A stretch of 25,289 nucleotides of DNA from a virus: positions 1 to 25,289 of the IMG/VR virus record IMGVR_UViG_3300006802_000509; one strand, given 5' to 3'. Under the pieces are notes generated by a model. It did not search any database. It was not told where the DNA came from and saw only the letters and a list, made by a program, of their open reading frames with translations. Positions 1-5,624 of this stretch are shown piece by piece (position 1 is the first letter of the stretch; every line of letters begins with the position of its first letter). The translations under genes and the position numbers were made by a program.

Positions 1-216
1 CGCGCGTTGCCGTAGACCTGCGCGTCGCCGTAGACCCACGCGTCGCCGGAGACCCGCGCGCCGCCGTAGACCCGCGCGTTGCCGTAGACCTGCGCGTCGC
101 CGTAGACCCACGCGTCGCCGGAGACCCGCGCGCCGCCGTAGACCCGCGCGTTGCCGTAGACCTGCGCGTCGCCGTAGACCCGCGCGTTGCCGTAGACCCA
201 CGCGTTGCCGGAGACC
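1..216. repeat. 18-bp tandem repeats with a perfect 72-bp higher-order unit
   Basis: Twelve consecutive 18-bp units, each coding one hexapeptide on the minus strand, fill positions 1-216. Bases 1-72 and 73-144 are identical, so four hexads were duplicated as a block. Units 145-216 share the first two hexads of the block and then diverge. The array lies inside the coding region and every unit is a multiple of three bases, so gain or loss of units would keep the frame. Confidence 0.92.
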
Positions 217-341
217 TGCGCGGAATTGGCGATCCAGCCTCCGAGTGTGCCGTCAGGGTTGCGGTGCTTGTGCGCCGGCACTGAACCATTGCCATCGCTG
301 AAGTCGAGCGTCTGAGCAGCCGGATTCTCCGTCGCGGTCAC
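1..341 (-). CDS. Hexapeptide-repeat (beta-helix-like) protein, partial
   Basis: The gene starts at GTG 341 and runs off the left edge, so only about 113 residues are visible. The start is set by a strong GGAGGTGAT ribosome site 4-12 bases upstream, and it overlaps the preceding stop as GTGA. After about 40 ordinary residues containing HKHRNPDGTLGGW, the chain becomes hexads of the form V-(Y/S)-G-(N/D/G)-A-(R/Q/W). Val at position 1 and Ala at position 5 fit the left-handed beta-helix hexapeptide pattern. Such hexads occur in acyltransferases and in many phage or conversion proteins of unknown role. No catalytic residue is visible, so no enzyme function is claimed. It is the last visible gene of the integrase operon, a usual place for cargo or lysogenic-conversion genes. 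Confidence 0.75.
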   Translation of the reverse strand, partial: MTATENPAAQTLDFSDGNGSVPAHKHRNPDGTLGGWIANSAQVSGNAWVYGNARVYGDAQVYGNARVYGGARVSGDAWVYGDAQVYGNARVYGGARVSGDAWVYGDAQVYGNA

Positions 342-547
342 TGGATCACCTCCACGCCGGCCTCGCCGGCCTCACGCCAGCGGCGCAACAGGTCGAGCAG
401 CTCAAGCGCCACCCACTCTGGAGCGGCGCCGACGGTCTCCACGGCCTCGCCGCCGAGGTGCAGGCCATCCACTTGGACGCGCACGAGGCGCCGGCCTTGG
501 GCTTTGGCGTCGCGGCGGTAGTCACGCGGGAAGGGTGCGGACCTCAT
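338..547 (-). CDS. Small hypothetical phage protein (69 aa)
   Basis: I do not recognise a family. ATG 547 is preferred over upstream starts because it forms an ATGA overlap with the previous stop and has a GGGGGTG site just upstream. The product starts MRSAPFPRDYRRDAKAQG, continues with a short strand-like part (RRLVRVQVDGLHLGG), and ends in a predicted helix rich in Leu, Trp, Arg and Glu. There is no membrane segment, Cys or His cluster. It is coupled on both sides, to the 81-residue protein upstream and the hexapeptide-repeat protein downstream. It is probably a real small accessory gene of the integration operon. Confidence 0.55.
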   Translation of the reverse strand: MRSAPFPRDYRRDAKAQGRRLVRVQVDGLHLGGEAVETVGAAPEWVALELLDLLRRWREAGEAGVEVIQ

Positions 548-789
548 GGCGCACCCCCGGCCGAGCTCATGGCCGCGTGCCACGCCGGTGCCACGCACCA
601 GCGGAAACGAGTGTCGTCAGGTGCTGTCGCGCTCGCGCATGTGCTGCATGTCTCCGCGTCAGTACGCGGAGATTCATCGTTCAGCGACGTGCGGATGAGT
701 TGCTGTCGCGCCTTATCGGGCGCGCCACTCTCCTCGTCCTGACGCCGTTTCGTCGAGTTTGTTTCGAGTACGTTCCACGCCGGTGCCAT
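544..789 (-). CDS. Small Cys-containing hypothetical protein (81 aa)
   Basis: No family is recognised. The start ATG 789 shares its A with the integrase stop (TGATG), and AAAGGAAG lies just upstream, so reinitiation after the integrase is likely. The protein is polar and charged. A late segment carries a C-x2-C pair (CSTC) followed about 15 residues later by R-W-C, which could be a minimal metal knuckle but lacks a fourth ligand that I can identify. The N-terminal MAPAW and the later VAPAW are encoded by a 14-bp direct repeat. Operon position and coupling support it more than its composition does. Confidence 0.5.
   Translation of the reverse strand: MAPAWNVLETNSTKRRQDEESGAPDKARQQLIRTSLNDESPRTDAETCSTCASATAPDDTRFRWCVAPAWHAAMSSAGGAP
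580..788. repeat. 14-bp direct repeat pair just after the integrase gene
   Basis: The sequence ccacgccggtgcca occurs at 580-593 and again at 775-788, 195 bp apart. It lies at the two ends of the 81-residue gene and beside the integrase 3' end. It may only reflect repeated MAPAW/VAPAW codons. An integrase arm-site role is possible but untested. Confidence 0.4.
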
Positions 790-1880
790 CACTGCTTCCT
801 TTCCATGCGGAGCACGGTGGCGCCGCCGATCTTGGGGATGGCCGCAGCCGCCTGACGCAGCGGCAGGCTCGACCAGTCGAGGTAGTGGGCTCGCACGCCG
901 ACCACGGCATGCCCGATGAACAGCTCGGCGGCCTCGCGGCCGACGCCTGCTGCGGCCAAGCCCGTCACGATGCCGCGGCGGAAGGCCTGGTCGGGACGCC
1001 CGCGCCACACCGCCTCGCGGACGCCGGCGCGCTCCCAGGCCTCTGACACTGCGCGCTCGCGGGCCTGCCGCACGGGACGCCACGTCAGGACGAACCCTTC
1101 ACGCTCGCCCCAGGTGGCGAGCTCGGCCGCCAGGTGCTCGCTCATCGGCTGCCGGAATCCCGGCAGGCCCTTGTGCGGCGCGACCGTCAGCACGGCTTGC
1201 TTGAAGTCCACGTCGGCCCACGTCACCGCGAGCGCCTGACCGACGCGGAGGCCGGTGTAGCGCAGGATCGTGGTCAGCCTTTTCGGGCCTTCTCGCTGGC
1301 ACGCAAGGACGCATGCGTCCATCTCATCCCACGATGGGGCCACTACGGCGCGCGGCGGATTGGACGGCATCTGGATCTTCTTTGGCCGCGGCACGGACTC
1401 GTGCCACTCGATGTCGAACAGCCACCGCCATGCGTTCTCGACCTTCTCCACGATCCGGCGCTTGGTCGTGTCGCTGCGCGGACGATCCCAGCGGCCCTTC
1501 TCGAGCGCCGCGTAGTAGCCGGTGAGCATGTCGCGCGAGAGGTCGGCCACCGTGGCGTGCCCGAGGCCGGCTTGGTGGAGGTACTCGAGGAAGCCGATCA
1601 TGGCTTCTCGGTACGTCTTGAGCGTCCCAGGCGTCTGCACCCGCTGCACGTCTTCGAGAAACGCCTTCATTGCGTCGCCGATCGAAGGGACCGCGCGGCG
1701 AGGAGCTGCGGGGACGTATCGCTTGCCGAGGTCTTCGGCGAGCTGGACGGCGCGCAGGAGCTCATCACGCGCTTCCGCCGTCGAGACGACTCGCGACCGC
1801 TGGACGCGCTGTCCTTCGTTGCCGGGCTCGACCCACCGGACCTGCCAGCGGCCTGGTCCGAGCTTGCGATGGCTCGCCAT
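789..1880 (-). CDS. int: Tyrosine-family phage integrase
   Basis: This is a site-specific recombinase expected to insert and excise the phage genome. ATG 1880 (363 aa) is chosen because GGGAGGTG stands five bases upstream; a longer frame to 1964 has no such site. Residues 1-55 resemble an arm-binding domain (GRWQVRW... STAEARDELL). Residues 65-160 fit a SAM-like core-binding domain (TLKTYREAMIGFLEYL). The catalytic domain shows R212 in YTGLR, a possible lysine at K237, R301 in box II, H324 in IGHA and the nucleophile Y333 in RAHYLDW. The usual first box-II histidine appears to be Gln298 (QAFRR), a known kind of variation. It is coupled to a HTH protein upstream and a small gene downstream. 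Tyrosine recombinase identity is secure; the attachment site cannot be told from this window. Confidence 0.93.
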   Translation of the reverse strand: MASHRKLGPGRWQVRWVEPGNEGQRVQRSRVVSTAEARDELLRAVQLAEDLGKRYVPAAPRRAVPSIGDAMKAFLEDVQRVQTPGTLKTYREAMIGFLEYLHQAGLGHATVADLSRDMLTGYYAALEKGRWDRPRSDTTKRRIVEKVENAWRWLFDIEWHESVPRPKKIQMPSNPPRAVVAPSWDEMDACVLACQREGPKRLTTILRYTGLRVGQALAVTWADVDFKQAVLTVAPHKGLPGFRQPMSEHLAAELATWGEREGFVLTWRPVRQARERAVSEAWERAGVREAVWRGRPDQAFRRGIVTGLAAAGVGREAAELFIGHAVVGVRAHYLDWSSLPLRQAAAAIPKIGGATVLRMERKQ

Positions 1881-2071
1881 GCGTGCACCTCCCTCCACCA
1901 CGCGTCCACGCGCGATGACTCGAACGAATAGATGGGCCGAGCATGTGTTCCGACGTTGACCCACGCAGGCTCGATGCCGGCCGACGTGCCGGCGCGGATG
2001 ACCTCGCGGAGCTTGTGTGTTCCAACGCCGAACCGATCCCGCACCTCGTCATAGGTAAGCCACGGTTTCAC
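1667..2071 (-). CDS. Small HTH protein, excisionase-like
   Basis: This is a likely excisionase or recombination directionality factor. GTG 2071 follows GGAGGTG with five intervening bases and overlaps the upstream stop as GTGA. Residues 3-60 form a winged-helix-like unit: LTYDEVRDRFGVGTHKLREVIRAG, then VNVGTHARPIYSFESSRVDAWW, which resembles the fold of DNA-binding proteins that sit next to integrases. The frame continues for about 70 more residues as a Ser/Arg-rich tail that overlaps the integrase start by 214 bp in another frame. The tail may be real or just an open frame in high-GC DNA. Position directly before int supports the Xis role; sequence alone shows only DNA binding. Confidence 0.7.
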   Translation of the reverse strand: MKPWLTYDEVRDRFGVGTHKLREVIRAGTSAGIEPAWVNVGTHARPIYSFESSRVDAWWREVHAWRAIASSDQAAGRSGGSSPATKDSASSGRESSRRRKRVMSSCAPSSSPKTSASDTSPQLLAARSLRSATQ

Positions 2072-2283
2072 GGGCCCACCTCCGCATCGTCGATCGTGCC
2101 TCGCCCCAAGAACGCGTTCACACTCGCCCGGTACTGCTCCCACCGCCGCTGCGCGTCGGCGGCCTCCTCGAGCTCGCGGAGCAGCCCGCGCACAAACGCC
2201 GACGGCAGCACCACGTCACCCTGCGAGAAGTCGAGCCGGCTCTTGAGCAGACGCAAACGCTCGGGATCGATCTGATGGGTCAT
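2068..2283 (-). CDS. Small hypothetical protein (71 aa)
   Basis: I do not recognise this protein. ATG 2283 overlaps the preceding stop as ATGA, and its own stop overlaps the next GTG. The sequence is highly charged and helical (PERLRLLKSRLDFSQGD, then LLRELEEAADAQRRWEQYR), with no membrane segment and no cysteine. A short alpha-helical partner or regulator is possible. It lies between two HTH genes in the early operon, and its length and tight coupling support a real gene. Confidence 0.6.
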   Translation of the reverse strand: MTHQIDPERLRLLKSRLDFSQGDVVLPSAFVRGLLRELEEAADAQRRWEQYRASVNAFLGRGTIDDAEVGP

Positions 2284-2582
2284 GCGGTCACCCTCCTGCG
2301 TCGCGATTTCGCGGTCGCTCGCGCCTGTGCTGCGTCAATGTATTGAGCCACAGCACGCGCGCGTTCCTCGTGCCCTTCGTGCTGCTCGCAGAGCTGCGCC
2401 ACATGGGCGAGTTCCTCGCGCCCGAGGCCGGCGCGCACGGCGAGCGCCACGAGCGGGTGAAGACGGACACCGCCGGCGAGCGGCCGGATAGCCGGAATAT
2501 CTCCCGCATATACGCGGTTTGCGAGCGTCTTCGTCGAGACACCCAGCACGCGCGCAAGTTCACTAATCGTGACCAGCTCCAT
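2280..2582 (-). CDS. Small HTH DNA-binding protein (MerR/excisionase-like)
   Basis: Residues 3-50 (ISELARVLGVSTKTLANRV, then a turn and a basic wing, AGGVRLHPLVAL) fit a helix-turn-helix of the MerR/Xis type. The C-terminal half is helical, with HEGHEERARAVAQYIDAA, and ends in a basic tail KSRRRR. It probably binds phage DNA as a regulator or an accessory recombination factor. Two candidate Xis-like proteins lie in this operon; this one is farther from int, so I favour a regulatory role for it. ATG 2582 is preceded by a modest GGGGG-type site. A 95-bp spacer separates it from the ATPase gene upstream. Confidence 0.65.
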   Translation of the reverse strand: MELVTISELARVLGVSTKTLANRVYAGDIPAIRPLAGGVRLHPLVALAVRAGLGREELAHVAQLCEQHEGHEERARAVAQYIDAAQARATAKSRRRRVTA

Positions 2583-2677
2583 TCAGGCCCCCGAGGTGAA
2601 AGCGGCCCGTAACGTGGGCCAGCCGCGCTGCGTCTCCGTCACCGGCAGCGGCGGTGTGGGCTGCGTAGAAGGGAGAA

Positions 2678-3646
2678 CTACGCCGCGGAGTCCTGGGCGC
2701 CGTCGGCGCCGTCGAGTGTTGCTGGCGTCGGCTCGGCTTCAAGCGCCTCGACGACCGCTCGCCAGTCGTCAGCCGTGCGCGGTGCCTTGCCGGCGATGCG
2801 CCTCACCGCGGCGTTGCGCGCGGCCTTGAGGTCGTCGCCGGTCATGCCCGCGCCGATCTTGAGGCGGTCGAGCTCGGCGGCGGCGCGCCTCTGAAGGTCC
2901 CGCACGCTCGTCGGCGTGAGCGGCGCGACAGGTGCCACCGCGGGCGCCGACACAGGCGCCGGGCTACCGCCCTCGAGCCACGCCCGGATGCGGCGCCCGA
3001 AGTCCGCGCCGGCGCGCTCGATCATCTCGCCGTCGAGGAGGTCGATGCGGGTCTTCCCGACGGTGAGCGTGTGGCTCTGGTCGATGTCGCAGATGAGGTC
3101 GAACTCATACTCCATGCCGTCGCGCTGGACGGGCTGCATGCCCACCTTGCGAACGATGGTCTTTCCGCTGGCTTGGTCCCTCTCCTGCACAAACTCCATC
3201 TTCGTGCGCATCGTGACGACGAGGTGCATCTTGCAGGAAAGCAACCGCTCGACGAGCTTGTTGTGCATCGGCGTGGCGTCGCCCCACGCGTTGAAGGAGT
3301 TGCCGTTGCGCTTCGTGCGGTCGACGAACTCGAGGATGCCGCCCTTCCCGCTCCACGCATGCGAGAGCGAGTCGATGACGAGCACGTCATAGCCCGCCTC
3401 TTCGGCCTGCCCGATGGCCTCGATGTAGCGGTCGGGCGAGTAGTGCGTGAGCTCGAGGCAGTCGAACGCGACGAGGTGCGCGTACATGCTGGCCGAGCCG
3501 TGCTCGGTGTCGATGAGCGCGATGCGCTCACCGAGGCCGCGCGCGATCTCAAGCGCCGTGCGCGTCTTGCCTGCGCCCGCAGGCCCGAGCAGCGCCGCGC
3601 GGAGCTTCTTCGTTGTCCTCGTTGCTCGCTTGAATCCCGTCGTCAT
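2678..3646 (-). CDS. RecA-like phage ATPase (Sak4/AAA_24 type)
   Basis: This is a P-loop ATPase of the kind found in phage recombination modules, expected to act on single-stranded DNA or with an annealing protein. ATG 3646 (322 aa) has AAGGGGGCGG upstream and forms an ATGA overlap with the nuclease stop. Walker A is GPAGAGKT at 21-28, followed by the acidic ALIDTEHGS strand near 43-51. Walker B is DVLVIDSLSH at 87-96. A conserved-looking TMRTKMEF region follows. The last about 100 residues form a Pro/Ala linker and a helical domain (SVRDLQRRAAAELDRL, then DDWRAVVEAL) that makes it longer than a minimal Sak4. No separate Red-beta or RecT-like annealase is visible nearby. ATPase assignment is strong; the precise pathway is inferred. 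Confidence 0.85.
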   Translation of the reverse strand: MTTGFKRATRTTKKLRAALLGPAGAGKTRTALEIARGLGERIALIDTEHGSASMYAHLVAFDCLELTHYSPDRYIEAIGQAEEAGYDVLVIDSLSHAWSGKGGILEFVDRTKRNGNSFNAWGDATPMHNKLVERLLSCKMHLVVTMRTKMEFVQERDQASGKTIVRKVGMQPVQRDGMEYEFDLICDIDQSHTLTVGKTRIDLLDGEMIERAGADFGRRIRAWLEGGSPAPVSAPAVAPVAPLTPTSVRDLQRRAAAELDRLKIGAGMTGDDLKAARNAAVRRIAGKAPRTADDWRAVVEALEAEPTPATLDGADGAQDSAA

Positions 3647-4452
3647 GCCGCCGCCCCCTTCGCGAGCTTGATGCCCGCCTTTGCCCGATGGATCTCCAAG
3701 CACGCGAGGAACACCCGCTCGCCCGCCGCGAGCACCTCGGCAGGTACGCCCACGATCTGCACCTCGCCCTCGTCGGCAGGCACGTGGATCACCATCCCGC
3801 GCGCCACCTCGAGGCCGCGCTGCGTGCGCAGGAGGAGCGCGTACCCGGCGAGCTGCGCCGCCACGTCGAGGTGAACGTCCTTGCCGGTCTTGATGTCAGC
3901 GATCACGAGGTTGCCGTCGGCGTCACGCAGCAGCAGGTCGAGCGTCCCACCCCATCCGGCGGCGCGGTCCACGATCTGCTCCTCGGACATGACGAGCGAG
4001 TAGCCGCAGCCGACCCACCACGCCGCGAACTTGGCGTGCGCGCGGCGCGCGGCGTCCTGCACCTCGAGCGGCGCGAGGACGTCGATGGCGTCCTCGGGGT
4101 CGCGGCCCGTGACGAGGGCTTCTGACATCGCGTGGCCCATCGTGCCGGCTTCGGCCGCTTCGTCGCGGCGCGCGAACGGCGCACGCTTGGCGATCTCCAC
4201 GGCGTCCGCGTATGACGCGCCACCGGCGAGCGCGTCAGCGCAGGCCTGGGCGGCGAGGTTGGCCGACCAACGCATGAGGCCAGGCGTTTTCCAGCCGAGA
4301 TGCTGCAGCACCTCCGTGACCGACACGATCGGTGAGCCGTCCTCGGCCTCGCCGTACTGGCGCCGGCCCGGCTTCGGCGCCTTGGGCGCACGCGGCTTGC
4401 GCGCGCGCTTGGGTTTAGCTGGCGCCTGCGGTGCCTCGTCCTGATCGCTCAC
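3643..4452 (-). CDS. PD-(D/E)XK nuclease, RecB/Cas4-like
   Basis: This is a likely DNA exonuclease of the phage recombination module. GTG 4452 follows GAGGTG with four spacer bases and overlaps the upstream stop as GTGA (269 aa). Residues 8-31 are a Lys/Arg/Pro/Ala-rich basic stretch, probably disordered and DNA-contacting. The core shows G103-T-M-G-H107 (the usual G-x-x-x-H motif), D172 in GGTLDLLL, D186-I-K188 in IADIKTGK, and Q200-x3-Y204 in AAQLAGYALLL. These are the signature positions of the RecB/Cas4 branch. I see no cysteine cluster for an iron-sulfur centre, so it is not a typical Cas4. It is coupled directly to the RecA-like ATPase, a common nuclease-ATPase pairing in phages. Confidence 0.87.
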   Translation of the reverse strand: MSDQDEAPQAPAKPKRARKPRAPKAPKPGRRQYGEAEDGSPIVSVTEVLQHLGWKTPGLMRWSANLAAQACADALAGGASYADAVEIAKRAPFARRDEAAEAGTMGHAMSEALVTGRDPEDAIDVLAPLEVQDAARRAHAKFAAWWVGCGYSLVMSEEQIVDRAAGWGGTLDLLLRDADGNLVIADIKTGKDVHLDVAAQLAGYALLLRTQRGLEVARGMVIHVPADEGEVQIVGVPAEVLAAGERVFLACLEIHRAKAGIKLAKGAAA

Positions 4453-4610
4453 CGGACACCTCGCGCAGCGCGGCGTGCATCGCCCAAGGTGGGGTGTGTG
4501 GTTTCGCCCCAGCCCGGTCGGACGACCGACCAGACCACCCGGCCGGCGCCGATCTCGCGCAAGATGATCGCGCCCTCAAACCACTGAACGATTGTCACGT
4601 GTGCTCCCAT
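4449..4610 (-). CDS. Small hypothetical protein at the head of the early operon (53 aa)
   Basis: ATG 4610 is preferred over a longer frame from GTG 4736, because GAGG lies six bases before 4610 and the longer frame would cross the control region without a ribosome site. The product, starting MGAHVTIVQWFEGAIILREI, looks like a compact beta-rich protein with several Trp residues and a basic C-terminus (DARRAARGVR). No family is recognised. As the first gene after the control region and coupled by GTGA to the nuclease, it may be an early regulator or a nuclease partner, but that is only positional inference. Confidence 0.5.
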   Translation of the reverse strand: MGAHVTIVQWFEGAIILREIGAGRVVWSVVRPGWGETTHPTLGDARRAARGVR

Positions 4611-4690
4611 GCTCAGCCTCACTTGTGCTTGATCGTTTGTTCGTATGTCCAGCAAGTTTTTCTGTCCGTACTGTGGCGAAAATGCACATC

Positions 4691-4720
4691 TTTTGCCCGC
4701 GTTTGCCCGTGGATGCCCGA
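4691..4720 (+). repeat. Three direct TGCCCG repeats with 10-bp spacing
   Basis: Reading ttttgcccgc, gtttgcccgt and ggatgcccga, the core TGCCCG returns every 10 bp, close to one helical turn. This would put three binding sites on the same DNA face. It lies outside any supported gene. Confidence 0.6.
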
Positions 4721-4721
4721 G

Positions 4722-4737
4722 TGTGATCTGCGTCACG
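4722..4737. promoter_or_regulatory. CRP/FNR-like palindrome
   Basis: TGTGA, six bases, then TCACG matches the CRP consensus TGTGA-N6-TCACA at nine of ten arm positions. It may equally be an operator for the phage repressor, since short inverted repeats in this region suit a dimeric HTH protein. Confidence 0.4.
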
Positions 4738-4893
4738 TCTTGCCCTCTGACCGCTGTGCCAACTCACTCATGACATACGCTTCGCGAAATCGTCAAGCGA
4801 ATGAACGAGCGTGACAGATCAATCGGTATTTCAATCGCGCGAGATCGCTGCAGGGTTTCGCCTTTGGGTTTCCAGAGAGGCGTTCTGCGTGAC

Positions 4894-4899
4894 TATGCT
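4894..4899 (+). promoter_or_regulatory. Candidate -10 element for a leaderless repressor transcript
   Basis: TATGCT matches the -10 consensus at four of six positions. It would place the transcript start at or next to the repressor ATG at 4908. The best -35 candidate is poor (TTCCAG, 4870-4875, 18-bp spacer), so this is a suggestion only. Confidence 0.25.
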
Positions 4900-4907
4900 C
4901 CCGAGGT

Positions 4908-5156
4908 ATGCCACCGGCGCAATCTCGAAAGAGGCACAACCTGGCGAAGATCAGCCCAGCCCGTAAGCGCGTGGAGGGGTCGCACCTACGCGCGGCCCGG
5001 CAGCGCCGTGGCCTGACTCAAGAGCAGCTGGCGCGGCTGCTCGATGTGCGCATGGCTACGGTGAGCCTGCGCGAGAACGCCGATGATGGAGTGCCGTGGG
5101 AGGTGTGGCTGGCGTGGGCGATGGCGCTCGGCCTGCCGTCCGACTGGAAGCCCTGA
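4908..5156 (+). CDS. XRE-family repressor (short, Cro/CI-like)
   Basis: This is the only plus-strand gene I support. Its 82 residues begin with a basic stretch (SRKRHNLAKISPARKR) and then a complete XRE helix-turn-helix: HLRAARQRRGLTQEQLARLL, followed by the recognition helix ATVSLRENAD. It lacks a separate C-terminal oligomerisation or LexA-like cleavage domain, so it would be either a Cro-type protein or a minimal repressor. The helix five includes VPWEVWLAWAMALGLP. No ribosome site stands at normal spacing: GAGGT ends directly at the ATG. A later in-frame GTG near 4971 is possible but would cut the basic arm. It faces the control region on its left and ends three bases before the endolysin stop on its right. 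Confidence 0.75.
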   Translation: MPPAQSRKRHNLAKISPARKRVEGSHLRAARQRRGLTQEQLARLLDVRMATVSLRENADDGVPWEVWLAWAMALGLPSDWKP

Positions 5157-5159
5157 CCC

Positions 5160-5624
5160 CTACGGCCACGCCGCATACACCGTCCGCTGCCCCTGTCGCG
5201 TCGCTCTCAGCGACTGCTGACGCTGCACGCCGCTGGCGCGGTGGCTCACGTGGACCCACCCCGACGACGGCGTCTCGGGGTCGTGGAACTCGAGGATCAG
5301 CTGGTCGTATGGCAAGCGGAGTTCGAGAACCTTGCGCGCGAGCGCCGCGGTAGCGAGTCCTGCGCACTCGATGTCAGCCGCTTCGCCGAGCACGTGCTGC
5401 GACGACGATGCGCCGCCGGCGCGCACGTTGAGCATCGGCGAGCGGTAGCCGCTGGTGATGGTCAATGGTCGCCCCACGGCATCGCGCAGCGGGTCAAGCA
5501 CGTTGACCACGAGGAGAGTGAGACGCTGCACCACCTCGGGCGGTGGCTCGTTGCCGATACCCATGGCCCGCGCCGTCGGCGAGCGCGTCATCTCGGCGAG
5601 CGTGAACCAGCGCCCGATCTTCAC
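5160..5624 (-). CDS. Endolysin, peptidase M15A family
   Basis: This is a zinc peptidase expected to cut peptide cross-bridges of peptidoglycan at the end of infection. GTG 5624 (154 aa) overlaps the upstream stop as GTGA. It is chosen over a longer frame because the family normally begins with the motif seen here, WFTLAEMTRSPTA. The M15A core shows SGYRSPMLN with R61, then S75-Q-H77-x6-D84 (zinc ligands H77 and D84), and W123-V-H125-V-S, the third ligand. The chain is short and lacks a separate cell-wall-binding domain or signal peptide, so export would need a holin. Two membrane proteins lie directly upstream. Confidence 0.9.
   Translation of the reverse strand: MKIGRWFTLAEMTRSPTARAMGIGNEPPPEVVQRLTLLVVNVLDPLRDAVGRPLTITSGYRSPMLNVRAGGASSSQHVLGEAADIECAGLATAALARKVLELRLPYDQLILEFHDPETPSSGWVHVSHRASGVQRQQSLRATRQGQRTVYAAWP

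Larger units (their letters stand above)
4611..4907. promoter_or_regulatory. Divergent control region (operator/promoter candidate)
   Basis: This 297-bp stretch separates the only plus-strand gene (repressor) from the leftward early operon and is visibly richer in A/T than its neighbours. It holds three 10-bp-spaced TGCCCG units (4691-4720), a CRP-like palindrome (4722-4737), the 8-bp palindromes TTCGCGAA (4781-4788) and TCGCGCGA (4835-4842), and two CAATCG copies 12 bp apart (4820-4825, 4832-4837). CGTGAC-type half-sites recur near 4732, 4809 and 4887 in mixed orientation. I cannot place a confident -35/-10 pair for the leftward promoter. By analogy with other temperate phages it should carry the lysis-lysogeny switch. 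Confidence 0.6.

Noticed and set aside
1-216. CRISPR-like array at the left edge
   Set aside because: The 18-bp units are contiguous with no unique spacers and code hexapeptides in frame.
1134-1931. Long plus-strand open frame opposite the integrase
   Set aside because: It mirrors the integrase gene. High-GC genes commonly leave an open antisense frame; no ribosome site or motif is seen.
2583-2677. Terminator or small gene in the spacer between ATPase and HTH genes
   Set aside because: No convincing hairpin with T-run and no short frame with a ribosome site was found.
3071-3874. Long plus-strand frame opposite the ATPase and nuclease genes
   Set aside because: It is antisense to two genes with complete catalytic motifs and lacks a domain of its own.
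4449-4736. Longer 95-residue version of the first early gene
   Set aside because: It would begin in the CRP-like palindrome without a ribosome site. ATG 4610 has one.
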